Part shown: positions 46,704-57,187 of the stretch, piece by piece
Layout: every line of letters starts with the position of its first letter
Numbering within the stretch: the stretch's first letter is position 1
From: Patella vulgata
Lineage: Eukaryota; Mollusca; Gastropoda; Patellidae
Direction of reading: 5' to 3'
Assembly (NCBI RefSeq): GCF_932274485.2
Contig: NC_065879.2
Coordinates: 45,060,936-45,124,935, forward strand
DNA: 64,000 nt
Position numbers and translations under genes: made by a program
The notes under the pieces: model-generated
Seen by the model: the letters and a program-made list of their open reading frames with translations, nothing else
Told to the model about the DNA's origin: nothing
The model's database searches: none

Positions 46704-47574
46704 CAAATGAACAAAAATCGCCATATTGGATTCTATTTTCATAGTTTGAAATTTACCTTATCTGGGCTATTCATAATTAGTTTTGTGGATAGAAACCCTT
46801 AGCCTAGGCTATAAGACATATTGTACATGTCATATCTAACGGAAGTAAAAAATTTAATGACGATTAATTAAAATTCCGTCGTTTGGGATTTCATTTCTGT
46901 CATCAAGGATTCTTGAATTTTATTTTTGAGATCAGAATTGATGCCAGCGACACCGAAAACCATATAAATGACATATCCAATAGGAAAAATTTATCTTTAA
47001 ATTCAGAGATGTCGAAAACCTTATAGCTAAAAGTCATCTTACGAAATAGCTGTCATGAAAATACATTTTTTGAGGGTTTTCTTTTGGTCCAATTCGTTAT
47101 TTCAGCACATTTCGCCTCTTATCGCCTGTTTGAAGAATTTAAAAAAAAAGAGTTATTCTCCCACCACTAAAACACACTGAACCTTGTTGAAGACCGCCAT
47201 ATTGAATTATGTTAATTACGTCATTTCGCAATGGCCGAATTTGAGTATGATGTTGTCTGATATATGTATCATTGAACCGGTTTCTTTTGCAATTCGTATC
47301 GGAGTAAAACGCTATCCCTCCCATCCTACGCATACGCGACGTCATAGGTTGCACGCGATGGTGCCGCGTCAGCTAAGTCACGTGACACAGACTGACAAAC
47401 ATGACTTCTTTTAATACATTTTTTTTTGCGTGGGGTATTTCCTCGCGAATACAATGTTTTGAGAAGGATTTGAAGAAAAATTTAGTTTGATTATGCTTTA
47501 AGTCCAAATATATCATCAGATCACCCAGTTTGTAACGTGGAAGGTATCTTTAAAGTGTCTTAAAATGTTATTTT
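46704..47574. other. Unassigned sequence
   Basis: No exon or repeat family is recognised. Confidence 0.4.
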
Positions 47575-47705
47575 TTTAATATAAAGGTAACAATTACTAT
47601 CGTGATAAATATAACACATGTAGATAGGTTTTTATTGGCGCTAGGCATATGTTGGCTAACTTCATTTCAAATCCGGGTGCTGGAATACGGGTGAGAGATA
47701 CCGTT
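47575..47705 (-). repeat. Family 7 repeat end, reversed
   Basis: On the minus strand it carries ACGGTATCTCTCACCCGTAT, CCAGCACCCGGATT and GCGCCAATAAAAACC, matching 60100-60240. Confidence 0.65.
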
Positions 47706-47817
47706 CGGTTGTTAAGATCATATTTTTATACTAACTACCTACATGTACATCATTGTCTTGATAATGTAATCATTCATTTAGAACCATGTCAATTTGGCTT
47801 TGAAATATCCAACCAGC

Positions 47818-48404
47818 AATCTAATTAAAATATAGATCTATATTTCGTTTCGTTTTTTATACTTTCGATGACCTACACTACATGTAGATCTAACAAGTTA
47901 TAGTGGGAGTTCACGTTCTATGACGTCAGGTACCAAGCAAGCGACATTTGACCCGATTACGTCAGTCATTCGATTAACCAATTAGCGACCGCCATTTTTT
48001 TTTATCTACTTTTGCTTTGTTTTGATTTCTGTTGCCGCTAATGTCTACCAACAGTTCCGCGCAAAAAAGGTCAAACGCTCGATTCGGCAGACCATTTGAT
48101 TCGCTGACCCCTCATTTCAAGTAGAACACGAGTTAAATAACAACGCGGGGGGTTGGATGGCCGAATGGTTAGCACGTGCGTGCTGTATCATAAGACCTGT
48201 CATTGAGTCAACTGGCGTGGTTTCGAATCCCCGGTTGTACGTGACAAGGAGTAGGGTGGCCTGTCCAACCTCGTGGGTTTTCTCCGGGTCCTCCGGTTTC
48301 TTCCCACTGCTAAAGAGCCCTACGCACAAGCGAATTATTGAAATAAAATTAAACCATAAGTTAGTCCCGAAATGACCTAGTTTGTGTCGAGTGGACGTTA
48401 AATC

Positions 48405-48449
<45 letters not shown>

Positions 48450-48550
48450 AATAACAACGCTTCCAGATCCAAGTGTAGTAAAGACAAGTAAAATCGAAAT
48501 TTTGAACTATAAAAACGAAACGAAATTGGATCTGTGTTTTAATCAGATTG
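47818..48550 (+). mobile_element. MITE-5 interrupted by SINE-B
   Basis: The left end is AATCTAATTAAAATATAGAT. The right end is the complement of AATCTGATTAAAACACAGAT, following AAAACGAAACGAAATTGG. The interior matches the 46395 copy, and the SINE at 48147-48447 lies within it. Confidence 0.85.
48147..48447 (+). mobile_element. SINE-B, full-length, nested in MITE-5
   Basis: It is flanked by the 13 bp duplication TAAATAACAACGC (48134-48146 and 48448-48460). Order: poly-G start, A-box TGGCCGAATGGTTAGCACG, B-box GGTTTCGAATCCCC, body GTGACAAGGAGTAGGGTGGC, GGGTTTTCTCCGGGTCCTCC and GCGAATTATTGAAATAAAAT, tail GTGTCGAGTGGACGTTAAAT and (CT)n. This is the best reference for the family. Confidence 0.93.
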
Positions 48551-49832
48551 TCCAACCAGCGGCTGTCAGGCAGGATACGCCCACATTTTGCAAGAGATGG
48601 ATAGAGAACAAGCTAAAAACAAACGGGATTTTTTTGTACAATTAGCGGCAATAATCAAGAAAGTTATGGTCTGAAATGCGCAAACATCAAAAGGGACTGG
48701 AATCTTTGGGATATAAAGATATGTTTTAAGTTTCAACAAAATCGGATAAAAAATTGTGACCTCTAGAGGGTCCACAACCTTCGTATTGCATACTTTTACA
48801 CAATTTGCGTACAAAGAGAGGCAATTTTGTCGGGCAGTTTCATTTCGATTTTCCCGAAATTCGAATTCAACCTTCATTATGGTGGAATAATGATATATTT
48901 CAACGGTTTTTAAAATCCAAACTCAATCAAAATTACGGTGTAACGGTGATATATTCGAACGTTTTTTAAATTGGATAATAATCACAAGCTAAAAACGCGA
49001 TTTTTCTTACAATCAGGGGCCATAATTCAGAAAGTTATGATCCGATACGCGCGCATATCAACAGGAACCAAGATCTTTGGGTAATAAACATGCATTTCAA
49101 GTTTCATCAAAATCGGATCAAAATTGTGACCTCTAGAGGGTTCACAATTTTGATATACCAGATGTTATACACTATTTGTGCAGGAGAGGCGGTTTGTCCG
49201 GCAGTTTTAGTCCGATTTTCACGAAATTCTAACTCCGCCAAAATTAATTTGTAACGGTGATATAATTGAACATTTTTTTTAAATCGGATAAAAATTTTGA
49301 CCTCTATAGGGACAAAATGCTAAAAACGCGATTTTTCGTACAATCAGGGGCCATGATTCAGGAAGTTACGGTCCGATATGCGCAAATATTGAAATGAATC
49401 GAGATCTTTGGGTTATAAACTTACAGTTCAAGTTTCAGCAAAATCAGAAGAAAATTGTGACCTCTAGAGAGTCCACAACCTTGATATACCATATTTTTTT
49501 TACGCTATTTGAGTACGAGGGGCAGCCATTTTGTCTGTGAGTTTTGGTCCGATTTTTACAAAATTCGAGCTCAACTACCCTTAGTGTGTAACGGTGATAT
49601 ATTCATAAGGTTTTTTTTAAATCGGATAAAAAAAATTATGACCTCTATAAGGTCTACAATCTAAAAACGTTATTTTTCGTACAATCAAGTTTCGTTTAAT
49701 TCGGATAAAAATTGTGACCTGTAGAGTGTCAACAAACAATTGTGGACGGACGGACGGACGGACGGACGTACCGACGTCCGGATGGACAGGGGCGACGACA
49801 ATATACGTCCACATGAAAATGTTGGCGTATAA
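48551..49832 (+). mobile_element. Pearl/HINE-like element, most complete copy
   Basis: It begins CCAACCAGCGGCTGTCAGGC and has core units of about 340-370 bp marked by GCTAAAAACGCGATTTTTC at 48978 and 49319. An (ACGG)n microsatellite follows at 49742-49766, and it ends ATATACGTCCACATGAAAAT then GTTGGCGTATAAA. Fixed head, tandem core, ACGG-type microsatellite and palindromic end together match the pearl plan known from bivalves. Confidence 0.75.
49742..49766 (+). repeat. (ACGG)n microsatellite
   Basis: Six consecutive GGAC units close to the 3' end of the element. Confidence 0.9.
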
Positions 49833-50094
49833 AAATGGTCTGGCTCCGCAATTCAATGTTCAAAAGTATCCCAATGACTTTATTGGTGCTTGTGTCTATG
49901 TAGGCATTATATGCAAAGCCTTTCAGTATTTGCAGAGCAAATGGGTTATCCTGCTGATCATTTTGTAAATGTATGATTGTCAAAGACTCTGATGAAACTT
50001 GTAAAAAACCCTTTTGAATGCTGTCAACGAATTTTTTATTGTTATACCATTGTAATTAATTTTGAAGTGTTATTTTTTTTTACATTTTAGAGCT

Positions 50095-50385
50095 TTTTTC
50101 GTGTTGTCACTTAAAAATTGGGTATTGAGTTTTCGTGAAAAATTAATAAAAGTTTAATAAATATATTTTCCATTTTAATCCACACAGTCAGCTTCATTCT
50201 GACTTTTATTTCATAGATATTGAATGAAAACTATAGCAGGTAGGGTAAAATTGAAATAACGTCGGCGGCCATCTTTGATGACGTCATAGTGGAATAACCT
50301 ACCACATGGTGAGTGTCCACCCAAGTCCAAAATACTGACTTAGCTACCTACTAAACATTTCTTCAAAGAAATTCTCCCTGCCCTG
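50095..50385 (-). repeat. Dispersed repeat, inverted partner of 44550-44890
   Basis: On the minus strand it shows GTTATTCCACTATGACGTCA, TCAAAGATGGCCGCCGACGT and TCTATGAAATAAAAGTCAGA. Confidence 0.7.
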
Positions 50386-50386
50386 G

Positions 50387-50545
50387 CAAAATTTCCCTCA
50401 TAGCACACTGTATGGCGTATGCCCGTCTTCATTAGCCCAGGTTAGGAGTAGAACAGTAGGACGTTAAACCCCATTTCATTTCATTTCATTTTGTGTTCAG
50501 TGGACGTTACCCCACCCTCTCTCTCTCTCTCTCTCTCTCTCTTTT
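50387..50545 (+). mobile_element. SINE-A tail followed by a SINE-B tail
   Basis: CTCATAGCACACTGTATGGC to GGACGTTAAACCCCATTTCA is SINE-A. It is directly followed by GTGTTCAGTGGACGTTACCC and a CT run, which is the SINE-B end. Either two insertions or a template switch at the shared GGACGTTA motif could explain the junction. Confidence 0.75.
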
Positions 50546-51045
50546 CAAGCTTTTATCATTGTGACATTGTGATAAAATGCTCCATAGCTCGACCATATTA
50601 AGGCTATATTTTATGCATGTATAATATTTATTTAGATGCATCGAACCAATTTAAACCCCACATGTGCGAACCGGTACATCTCGGGACGCATGAAGAATTA
50701 GCGGCACATCTGACTAAATATATATGAAAAATATCTGAATTTTGCAAAATTAAAATATGGCATGTCATAGACTGCATACAACCGTAGACAAAGAATAGTC
50801 ATAGAAACATAGAAGGACTCAAAGAAAAACACAGTTATGAACGTACTAGTATACACCAGTGAATACTCAATTGGACTCGAGTGGATTTTTGCGTTTTGTT
50901 AGTGTGTCGTTCAAAATTTCGCGGTACACTGGTTGTGAATCACTGATCTATACTGTCACCTATACATGTCCACTACATATTTGCACGAATTTAATTACGG
51001 ATTTAATAATTTCCACATATAATTGGCGGGGCGCCAATAATGCCG

Positions 51046-51336
51046 GGGGGTTGGATGGCTTAGTGGTTAGCACGTGCGCGCTGTATCATTCAGTCTGTCA
51101 TTGAGTCAACTGACGTGGTTTCGAATCCCCGGTTGTACGTGACAAGGAGTAGGGTCGCCTGTCCAACCTCGTGGGTTTTCTCCGGGTCTTCCGGTTTCCT
51201 CCCACTGCTAAAGACCCCTACGCGCAAGCGAATTATGGAAATAAAATTGAACCATATGTTAGTCCCGAAATGACCTAGTTTGTGTCGAGTGGACGTTAAA
51301 CCCCATTTCTCTCTCTGTCTCTGTCTCTCTCTCTCT
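51046..51336 (+). mobile_element. SINE-B, full-length
   Basis: It is flanked by the 12 bp duplication CCAATAATGCCG (51034-51045 and 51337-51348). A-box TGGCTTAGTGGTTAGCACG, B-box GGTTTCGAATCCCC, tail GTGTCGAGTGGACGTTAAAC and an impure CT run. Confidence 0.93.
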
Positions 51337-51999
51337 CCAATAATGCCGAGTGAGATTGGTTAAGCACCCACGAATGAATTTGGGGCCCAAAACGGCGTGA
51401 TAATCTTCAAAATTCAAACAAGTCGTCCTCTAACCCGATTATGTTTTTCTCATAAATTATTGTAGGTACGTTAAAGTTACAATTTCATATTTTCTAAGAA
51501 AGTCAAAACATAATTATTTCTATGTCTTTTGCTTAATAGGTTGTCAACTCAATATTATACGATCATAGGTGTCATTCTCACACTTTAAACTCATTTACAC
51601 CGGAAATAATAACACAATTACCTCAAAATTACCCCCCTTGTTTTCTATTCTCCACCATGGAGTAGCTAACTTCAAACGTTTGAATTTGTCGATGAAAATG
51701 ATATTTTTGCCAATTTCTCAACTGGCAATTGTGAATTATAGGATTAATAGGATTATTCTTTAACAAGGTAGGACTGTTTATAGATACCATCTATTTTAGG
51801 CTTTATTTTAATAAATTTTTAAAATATAACTTAAAAATATGAAATTGCAACTTTAAAGTCCTATTCCTTCCTTCAAATTTTTATAATGTTCATATCAAAA
51901 TATCATAATACGCCAATATCGCAAATTCAGACTCAAAATTGAAATTTTCCGTCATTTTCAGGTGCAAAAACTATTTTCCAAAATTTTCTTTGGAATAGT

Positions 52000-52358
52000 C
52001 AATCACTTAAAAATAAACTACAAGCTGTTCAAAATAACGTTCTTAGATTTGTATGAGCTGTGGCGTAGAGATCATGTTTCATATTTAGATATTAATATAC
52101 TAAATGTTGAAAACCTAGTTAAACAGTTACAACTAAACCACGTACAAAAGATTTTTTTATAATAGGCCCTAATTGTCTATCATACCTTAAATGAAAATTC
52201 AAATGTGTTAGAGATACTCATCAATACGGCACAAGATCTAGTTTATTCAATTTTGCGCGGGTAGAGATCAGTTCGCATCATTTTATTTAAATACCGGTAT
52301 AAGTATCTGGAACGATTTACCGAATGATATTAAATCTTTAGATTCACTACACAGCTTT
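52000..52358 (+). mobile_element. LINE 3' fragment
   Basis: The broken translation gives KLQAVQNNVLRFV, then RDHVSYLDINILNVENLVKQ with LQLNHVQKIF, then PNYLSYL-like and, near the end, WNDLPNDIKSLDSLHSF-like text. This order is the C-terminal region after the reverse-transcriptase domain in many LINEs. Heavily mutated; the right edge is where the next element begins. Confidence 0.7.
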
Positions 52359-53605
52359 ATACTCTAGTAGCTCATGGTAGTTTTATATGTGCTTATATGT
52401 CCAGAGCTAAACTCTTTAAAAATCATCTAATTGATGGTCATTGAACATTTTTTGGTTGGTGTCACATTTGTCACCGGGGCCGAAATACGTGAAAATGCCA
52501 CAGGGTTCAATCAGTTTTGGTTGACTCACCTGACACCGACGTGTTTGTCAACCTTATTTTTCACTTCCATAAAACCTGGCAACTACAAAAGCTGTTTGTA
52601 AAGCTTTGTAGCCGGAAAAACAAGAAAACGGTACCAGTCCATCTATTAGTTGATCAACTGGATAACAGTTTGCTGTCGTGTCTTCCAGCTATTCATGCAC
52701 TCAGCGGGTGTTATAGTACCAGCAAGGTGGGTCCAAAACTTTCTGGCAATAAAGCATCTATGGACCTCTCCCTACTGGAAGGGTTTGGCGTAGATAACTT
52801 GTCACCAGAGATGATAACTAAATCTGAAGAATTCCTTGTGTCTGGATTAACGAAAACCGACTGTTCCACATTCAATGAGTATCGGTGGGAGCAGTACCAC
52901 AACTCCAAGAAAGAGCTTGACTTCAACCATCTTGTGTGCTGTTCGTCAATAATACATCAAGCGGGCATATCTGCAGTGTAAGATGTGGTTACAAGCTCCA
53001 ACTCCTGCAGTCACCAAACCAGATCCACGCCAGTATGGTTATAGAGAATCAGATGCCGGAATTACACCTGTTATTCTGCCAGTACCATGCAGAGCTGATG
53101 ACCTACCGCCCCCATGCAAATGCCCAACATCATGTATGAGTACCAAGACGTGCACTTGCAGAGGAGCAAACATAAACTGTGTTATGTTTTGTGGATGTAG
53201 TAAAAAGGAAAAGTGTAGAAATCCACATAATTAATACGGACAATATGTGAAATTACAACAGGAAATATAACAAAGGGTCAATAGTATAATAATAAATCAG
53301 TTTTTTGCAAATATTTTAACAACCATTGACTTTTTAACATATAAATGTATTACAGACCCCCTATAATGTGACCATTTCAAAGATTTTGAGTGGTCACACA
53401 ACCTTCTAGGTCAACCGGTTCTAGAGATACAGTTATTGCGGGGGGTAGTGCTGCGCTTAAAAAGGGCAGTTCCACGCATTTCGGCCCCGGTGACAAATGT
53501 GTCACCAATCAAAAAATGTTCAATGACCTTCAAATAGATGATTTTTGAAGAGTTTAGCTCTGGACATATAAGTGCATACAAAACTACCATGAGCTACTCT
53601 AGTAT
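52359..53605 (+). mobile_element. DNA transposon-like element with 133 bp inverted ends
   Basis: Positions 52359-52491 and 53473-53605 are inverted copies over 133 bp with few differences. They share CATATAAGCACATATAAAAC-type text outward, TCCAGAGCTAAACTCTT, TCATTGAACATTTTTT and GTCACCGGGGCCGAAATACG. Between them is about 980 bp holding one coding remnant on the + strand. The target duplication is not clear. The element seems to have landed in or beside the LINE fragment. I cannot assign a known transposon superfamily. Confidence 0.82.
52517..53234 (+). pseudogene. Remnant of a nuclease-like, Cys-rich protein family inside the 52359 element
   Basis: The first part (52517 on) reads VDSPDTDVFVNLIFHF, then LPAIHALSGCYSTSKVG, then EYRWEQYHN. 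The last part (to 53234) reads DPRQYGYRES, DDLPPPCKCPTSCMSTKTCT and CGCSKKEKCRNP. I recognise the layout (SPDTDV-x-LL, LPALHALTGCDTTS, W-region, then a C-x-C cluster) from a large, poorly characterised family scattered through invertebrate genomes. The D-T-D and G-C-D elements resemble the FEN1/PIN nuclease core, which is inference. The Cys cluster resembles tesmin/TSO1 CXC. The remnant lacks the N-terminal half and has about one break in frame. Confidence 0.7.
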
Positions 53606-53934
53606 GATGTATAACATCTAGACATAAATATATTTAATTATTTGTGATACATTACATTGATTGGCATATTTATTAAGTTTTGTCTCCTAATCATGACCTG
53701 ACGCGACCTTGACAACTTTGGACCCCATTGGAAAGAAGCACCGGCTGTTATATACGTCAGGCTTTATGGGCTAAATAAAGGTCTCCTCATGACACCATAC
53801 CTATCATACTTCTCTATTCCCGTCTTATTTCACACCCCAATCACACAATGCAGCACATAGTTCTAATTTCATATACATATCTATATTTATTGTTGTCACT
53901 TTCCCAATCATACGATTTCTCATAGTTCTTATTT

Positions 53935-54428
53935 TGAAAAATGAACTGCCGGAAATACTGTCTGACACTATTCAGGCACTGATTGTCGAGATAAATAGAG
54001 CTGATCAGATACCGTCTGTCTTCTGATCACTAGTTTATCCGACCCCAGAGAGGAAAGTGTCAAATGAACGGACTTGCAAACCTCAACGAAGCCCCCGAAA
54101 ATTTGAAAAGTAGACTGCCTGAAATGCAGTCTGGCAGTATTTCAGGCACTGATCGTCGAGATAAATAGAGCTTACCAGATAGCGCCTGTCGCCAAATCAC
54201 TAGTTTATCCGACCAGAGAGGAAAGTGTCAAACGGACGGAGTGAGTGAATCAAAGTGAATGAATATTTTCGCCACGATATTTTGTGAAATAGACTACTGG
54301 AAATGCAGCCGGGCAGTATTTCAGAAATAGAGCTGACCAGATACTGTTCGTCGCCAAATCACCAGCTTCCGAACAGAGAGGGAAATGTTAAACGAACGGA
54401 GTGAGTGTATCAAGTGAATGCATATTCT
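53935..54428 (+). repeat. Tandem array of about 170 bp unit, three copies
   Basis: Each copy carries CTG(C)CNGAAAT, GTCGAGATAAATAGAGCT, CGCCAAATCACTAGTTTATC and CAGAGAGGAAAGTGTCAAA. The third copy is the shortest and most diverged. Confidence 0.85.
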
Positions 54429-54654
54429 CGTCGCTTTGAACCTATAGGCCCAAAAACTTTGAGGATCGTAAAAAGCACTTCTCAAGTGATTCACGTGTTA
54501 TTGTTTATAGTAGGTTTACAGCAGGATGGGCTTGGTAAGAAATCACTCAGACTCTACAACATGCAAGTCTATGACTGAGTGGGGATGTGGGATTTAATCA
54601 CCGTAGAAGGTATTGATTACCGAAACGTATCACAAGTAATTTTTTTTTTATTTT

Positions 54655-54728
54655 CCAAAATTATTGTGGGGGGGGGGGGCAAACAGAGGTCAGACCAGAT
54701 TTGCCCCTCCCCCTTGACGCCGCCACTG
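54655..54728 (-). repeat. hAT-like transposon end
   Basis: A poly-G run followed by GCCCCTCCCCCTTGACGCCG and CCACTG. Reversed, CAGTGGCGGCGTCAAGG is a common hAT terminus. No partner end was identified. Confidence 0.4.
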
Positions 54729-54962
54729 TAGGTATCTATTTGGTATCCCGTTCTAGCAGTGGTGCTATTCTATTTTACTACACCATCAATACTAATAGTG
54801 AGTATTTATTGGTATCTCGTTCTGCAATAGCGTTGTTCTGTGTTACTTCGTCATCAAGCCAAATCTAGTAGGTATCTATTTAGCTAGTTCTACCAATGAC
54901 GATTTTCTGTTTTACTACATCATCAAAACTAATATATATTGATATCTATTAAGGTCAAAGGT
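54729..54962 (+). repeat. Tandem array of about 85 bp unit, three copies
   Basis: Repeated text: TAGGTATCTATTTGGTATC, GTTCTANCANTG, TTCTGTTTTACTACATCATC and AAAACTAATA. Confidence 0.85.
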
Positions 54963-55839
54963 AAATCGTATAAAGCTATATTATATAGTAAATTCCATTG
55001 GTTGTATGCAGTGGGCTTGATATAAACACAAATTTGAGTTCGTTTCGTTTTGAAAGTCTCTTATAACGTTATACTTTCAAAGCCCCGTGTATACACTGTA
55101 ATATTTCAAATAACATTCCTTGAAGTATATAAAAATTAAACGTATTTTCTTTTAAGGTTTATATTTACCGACAAATTTTTTGACAAAGGGGACAAAGGTG
55201 AACCTATTTATGATTAGTCATTAATTATTGTACTTTGTACTCACAGAAATAACCCCACCTCAGCTTGACACATTATTGACTGATGTAACCTTCCAGTGCT
55301 TGCTATAATCCACGCCACACGGTTTTGGATTATAGATTTTATCCCCCCTACCCCCACCCCGCCACAAAGAATGCTATTCTGTCACACTAATACTAAAGTC
55401 CTAAATGGGTATACGCTTAGATTTAACGTAATGCCTATATTAAAAAATAAAACATAGAGCTGAAATTGACGCAGGGTGCCACATAGCCTTGAAGATAAAT
55501 GCGTATGCAGACACACGGGCCATTGCATTGTGCAATCTAGACTTTTCGCTTTGTCATACCCAGATAGAAATGTCAATATGTAATGTGACTATTCACCGGG
55601 TACAGACATATAGCTATACAGACGTCGTGTGTATAAATACAACGTGCGTATATACTGGCTCACTGTATCTTAGACTTCATTCAATAGAGGTAGGTGTTTA
55701 CTATATCACATACTTTATATACTATATCTATGTTATACGTATGTCATTATCAAATGCATTGCCTGGATTCATTGACCAACCTTATAACAGCACACTTTAA
55801 TTTAAAAATTTTCCGGAGCAGTATGATAGTCATTTAATT
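54963..55839. other. Unassigned sequence
   Basis: No supported exon or repeat family. Confidence 0.4.
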
Positions 55840-55847
55840 CTTGTACC

Positions 55848-56895
55848 CAGATTCGGATCAAGGCTCTGATGGGCCCTAGGCAGCTCGACCAAATGGGCCC
55901 TTTGTAGAACTGGTTTGCCGTAGTAAAACTAAGACCGCTGTAAGAGAAACGAAATTTCCGAGGATATTTAATTTAACAAGTAATACTTATAGATTTCTGT
56001 ACTTCTTTGACAATTTCTTTATTCACACGTTCGCCGAATAGTTCGATAAACTCCTCAAATTAACATAGATACACTACCGCGCCCCTTATTACCAAACTTT
56101 TCTATGTGCGCGGCTAGAAAAGGATCGTATTCTGACAATAGATCCGTAAGTCCGGCGAAATTGCCGTTGTCATCCTCTCCAAACACCTCGTGGCTGTGGC
56201 CACGGAATGGCGACAACCGACAGCGTACAACCGACACCACGCGCTTTAAGACTTCACGCCAATAGGCGTTTGTGGATTCTATTTCTTGAACTATTAAAGT
56301 ATCTATTCGGCCTTCTTCCTGTTGTCGTACTACATACTTTCCGTGCGCCTCTAGATGGTCGTCACTGACGTCATGAGTCTCTATCATGGTTAACGCATTT
56401 TTTCAGTCGTCGATACCTTGGGTGCCCAACGACGATCGACTGTTACCAAACAACTTGCAAATAGAGCAGTATAATCTGCTGTCAGCTCCATCTCCATGCC
56501 CAGAAAGAAAGTAGCACAACCATTCTCGTTCTACCTTTTCACCATTGACGAGTTTCCGATAGAAAAATTCCATTGTTATTTTACGTCCATACTTTTGTTT
56601 TCCTACTATCTTCTTAGAAGTGGTAACCGGATACCAGGCTAATACAAGGCGAGCGAGTGACCAATCTCCCAGTTGGAGTGATCGATCACACTAAAGCTCA
56701 TCTCGAGCACTATGATGTCACTAACCGTGTGGACCCTCTGCCCTCATAGTGAACGACCGACACAACCGAGTGAGGTTCGTCGGAAGCGTAGTCCAGTGAA
56801 TTTAATAATGTAAAACATCAAATTTGAAAAGGTTGTCAAAAATTTTATGGGCCCTAGGCAGCTGCCTACACTGCCTATGGGGTAATCCGCCTCTG
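55848..56895 (-). mobile_element. hAT transposon remnant keeping the 5' half of the transposase
   Basis: The 8 bp duplication CTTGTACC flanks it (55840-55847 and 56896-56903). The ends are CAGATTCGGATCAAGG and the complement of CAGAGGCGGAT. GGGCCCTAGGCAGCT occurs near both ends as a sub-terminal repeat. The minus strand encodes the first half of a TTF-type zinc-finger hAT transposase. Confidence 0.9.
56055..56660 (-). pseudogene. TTF zinc finger and start of a hAT transposase
   Basis: Minus strand, in order: RKITMEFFYRKLVNGEKVER, WLCYFLSG, LYCSICKLFGNSRSSLGTQG (the TTF-type finger, C-x2-C with the LF-S motif), then a continuous frame of 110 codons (56387-56055). That frame has YWREVLKRVVSVVR, FRGHSHEVFGEDDNGNFAGL, LLSEYDPFLAAHIEKFGNKG and RGSVS. 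These are hallmarks of the TTF/ZMYM-associated hAT transposases seen in animals. The catalytic middle and the dimerisation domain are missing. A frame change separates the finger from the long frame. Confidence 0.85.
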
Positions 56896-57187
56896 CTTGT
56901 ACCCCGTCTACCGAGTTGTAATTGGGCACTGGGCTTGATATGATAGTGCACAGATTGGACCAGATAACTATACAAAAGAAATTTAACCGGTGACATTTAT
57001 TTGACCTATTTGCTTAATACATAACAGTAAGCCGGTTAATGGCACACTGGGGCATGCTGGTGTATCTATATTATTGGCGTTCAAAGGAAGGGGGGGGGCG
57101 AAGATGGCGACGGCCCCAGACATCCATATCTGGGGCATACAATCAAAGAGGGTTTTTTTTAAAAAAAAATTATGAGATCATCGCTGT

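Noticed and set aside
48147-51336. tRNA genes suggested by A- and B-box matches
   Set aside because: The matches sit at SINE heads with target duplications and SINE tails, and no complete cloverleaf is apparent.
53935-54428. CRISPR-like array
   Set aside because: Units are long, imperfect and directly abutting, with no unique spacers; the genome is eukaryotic.
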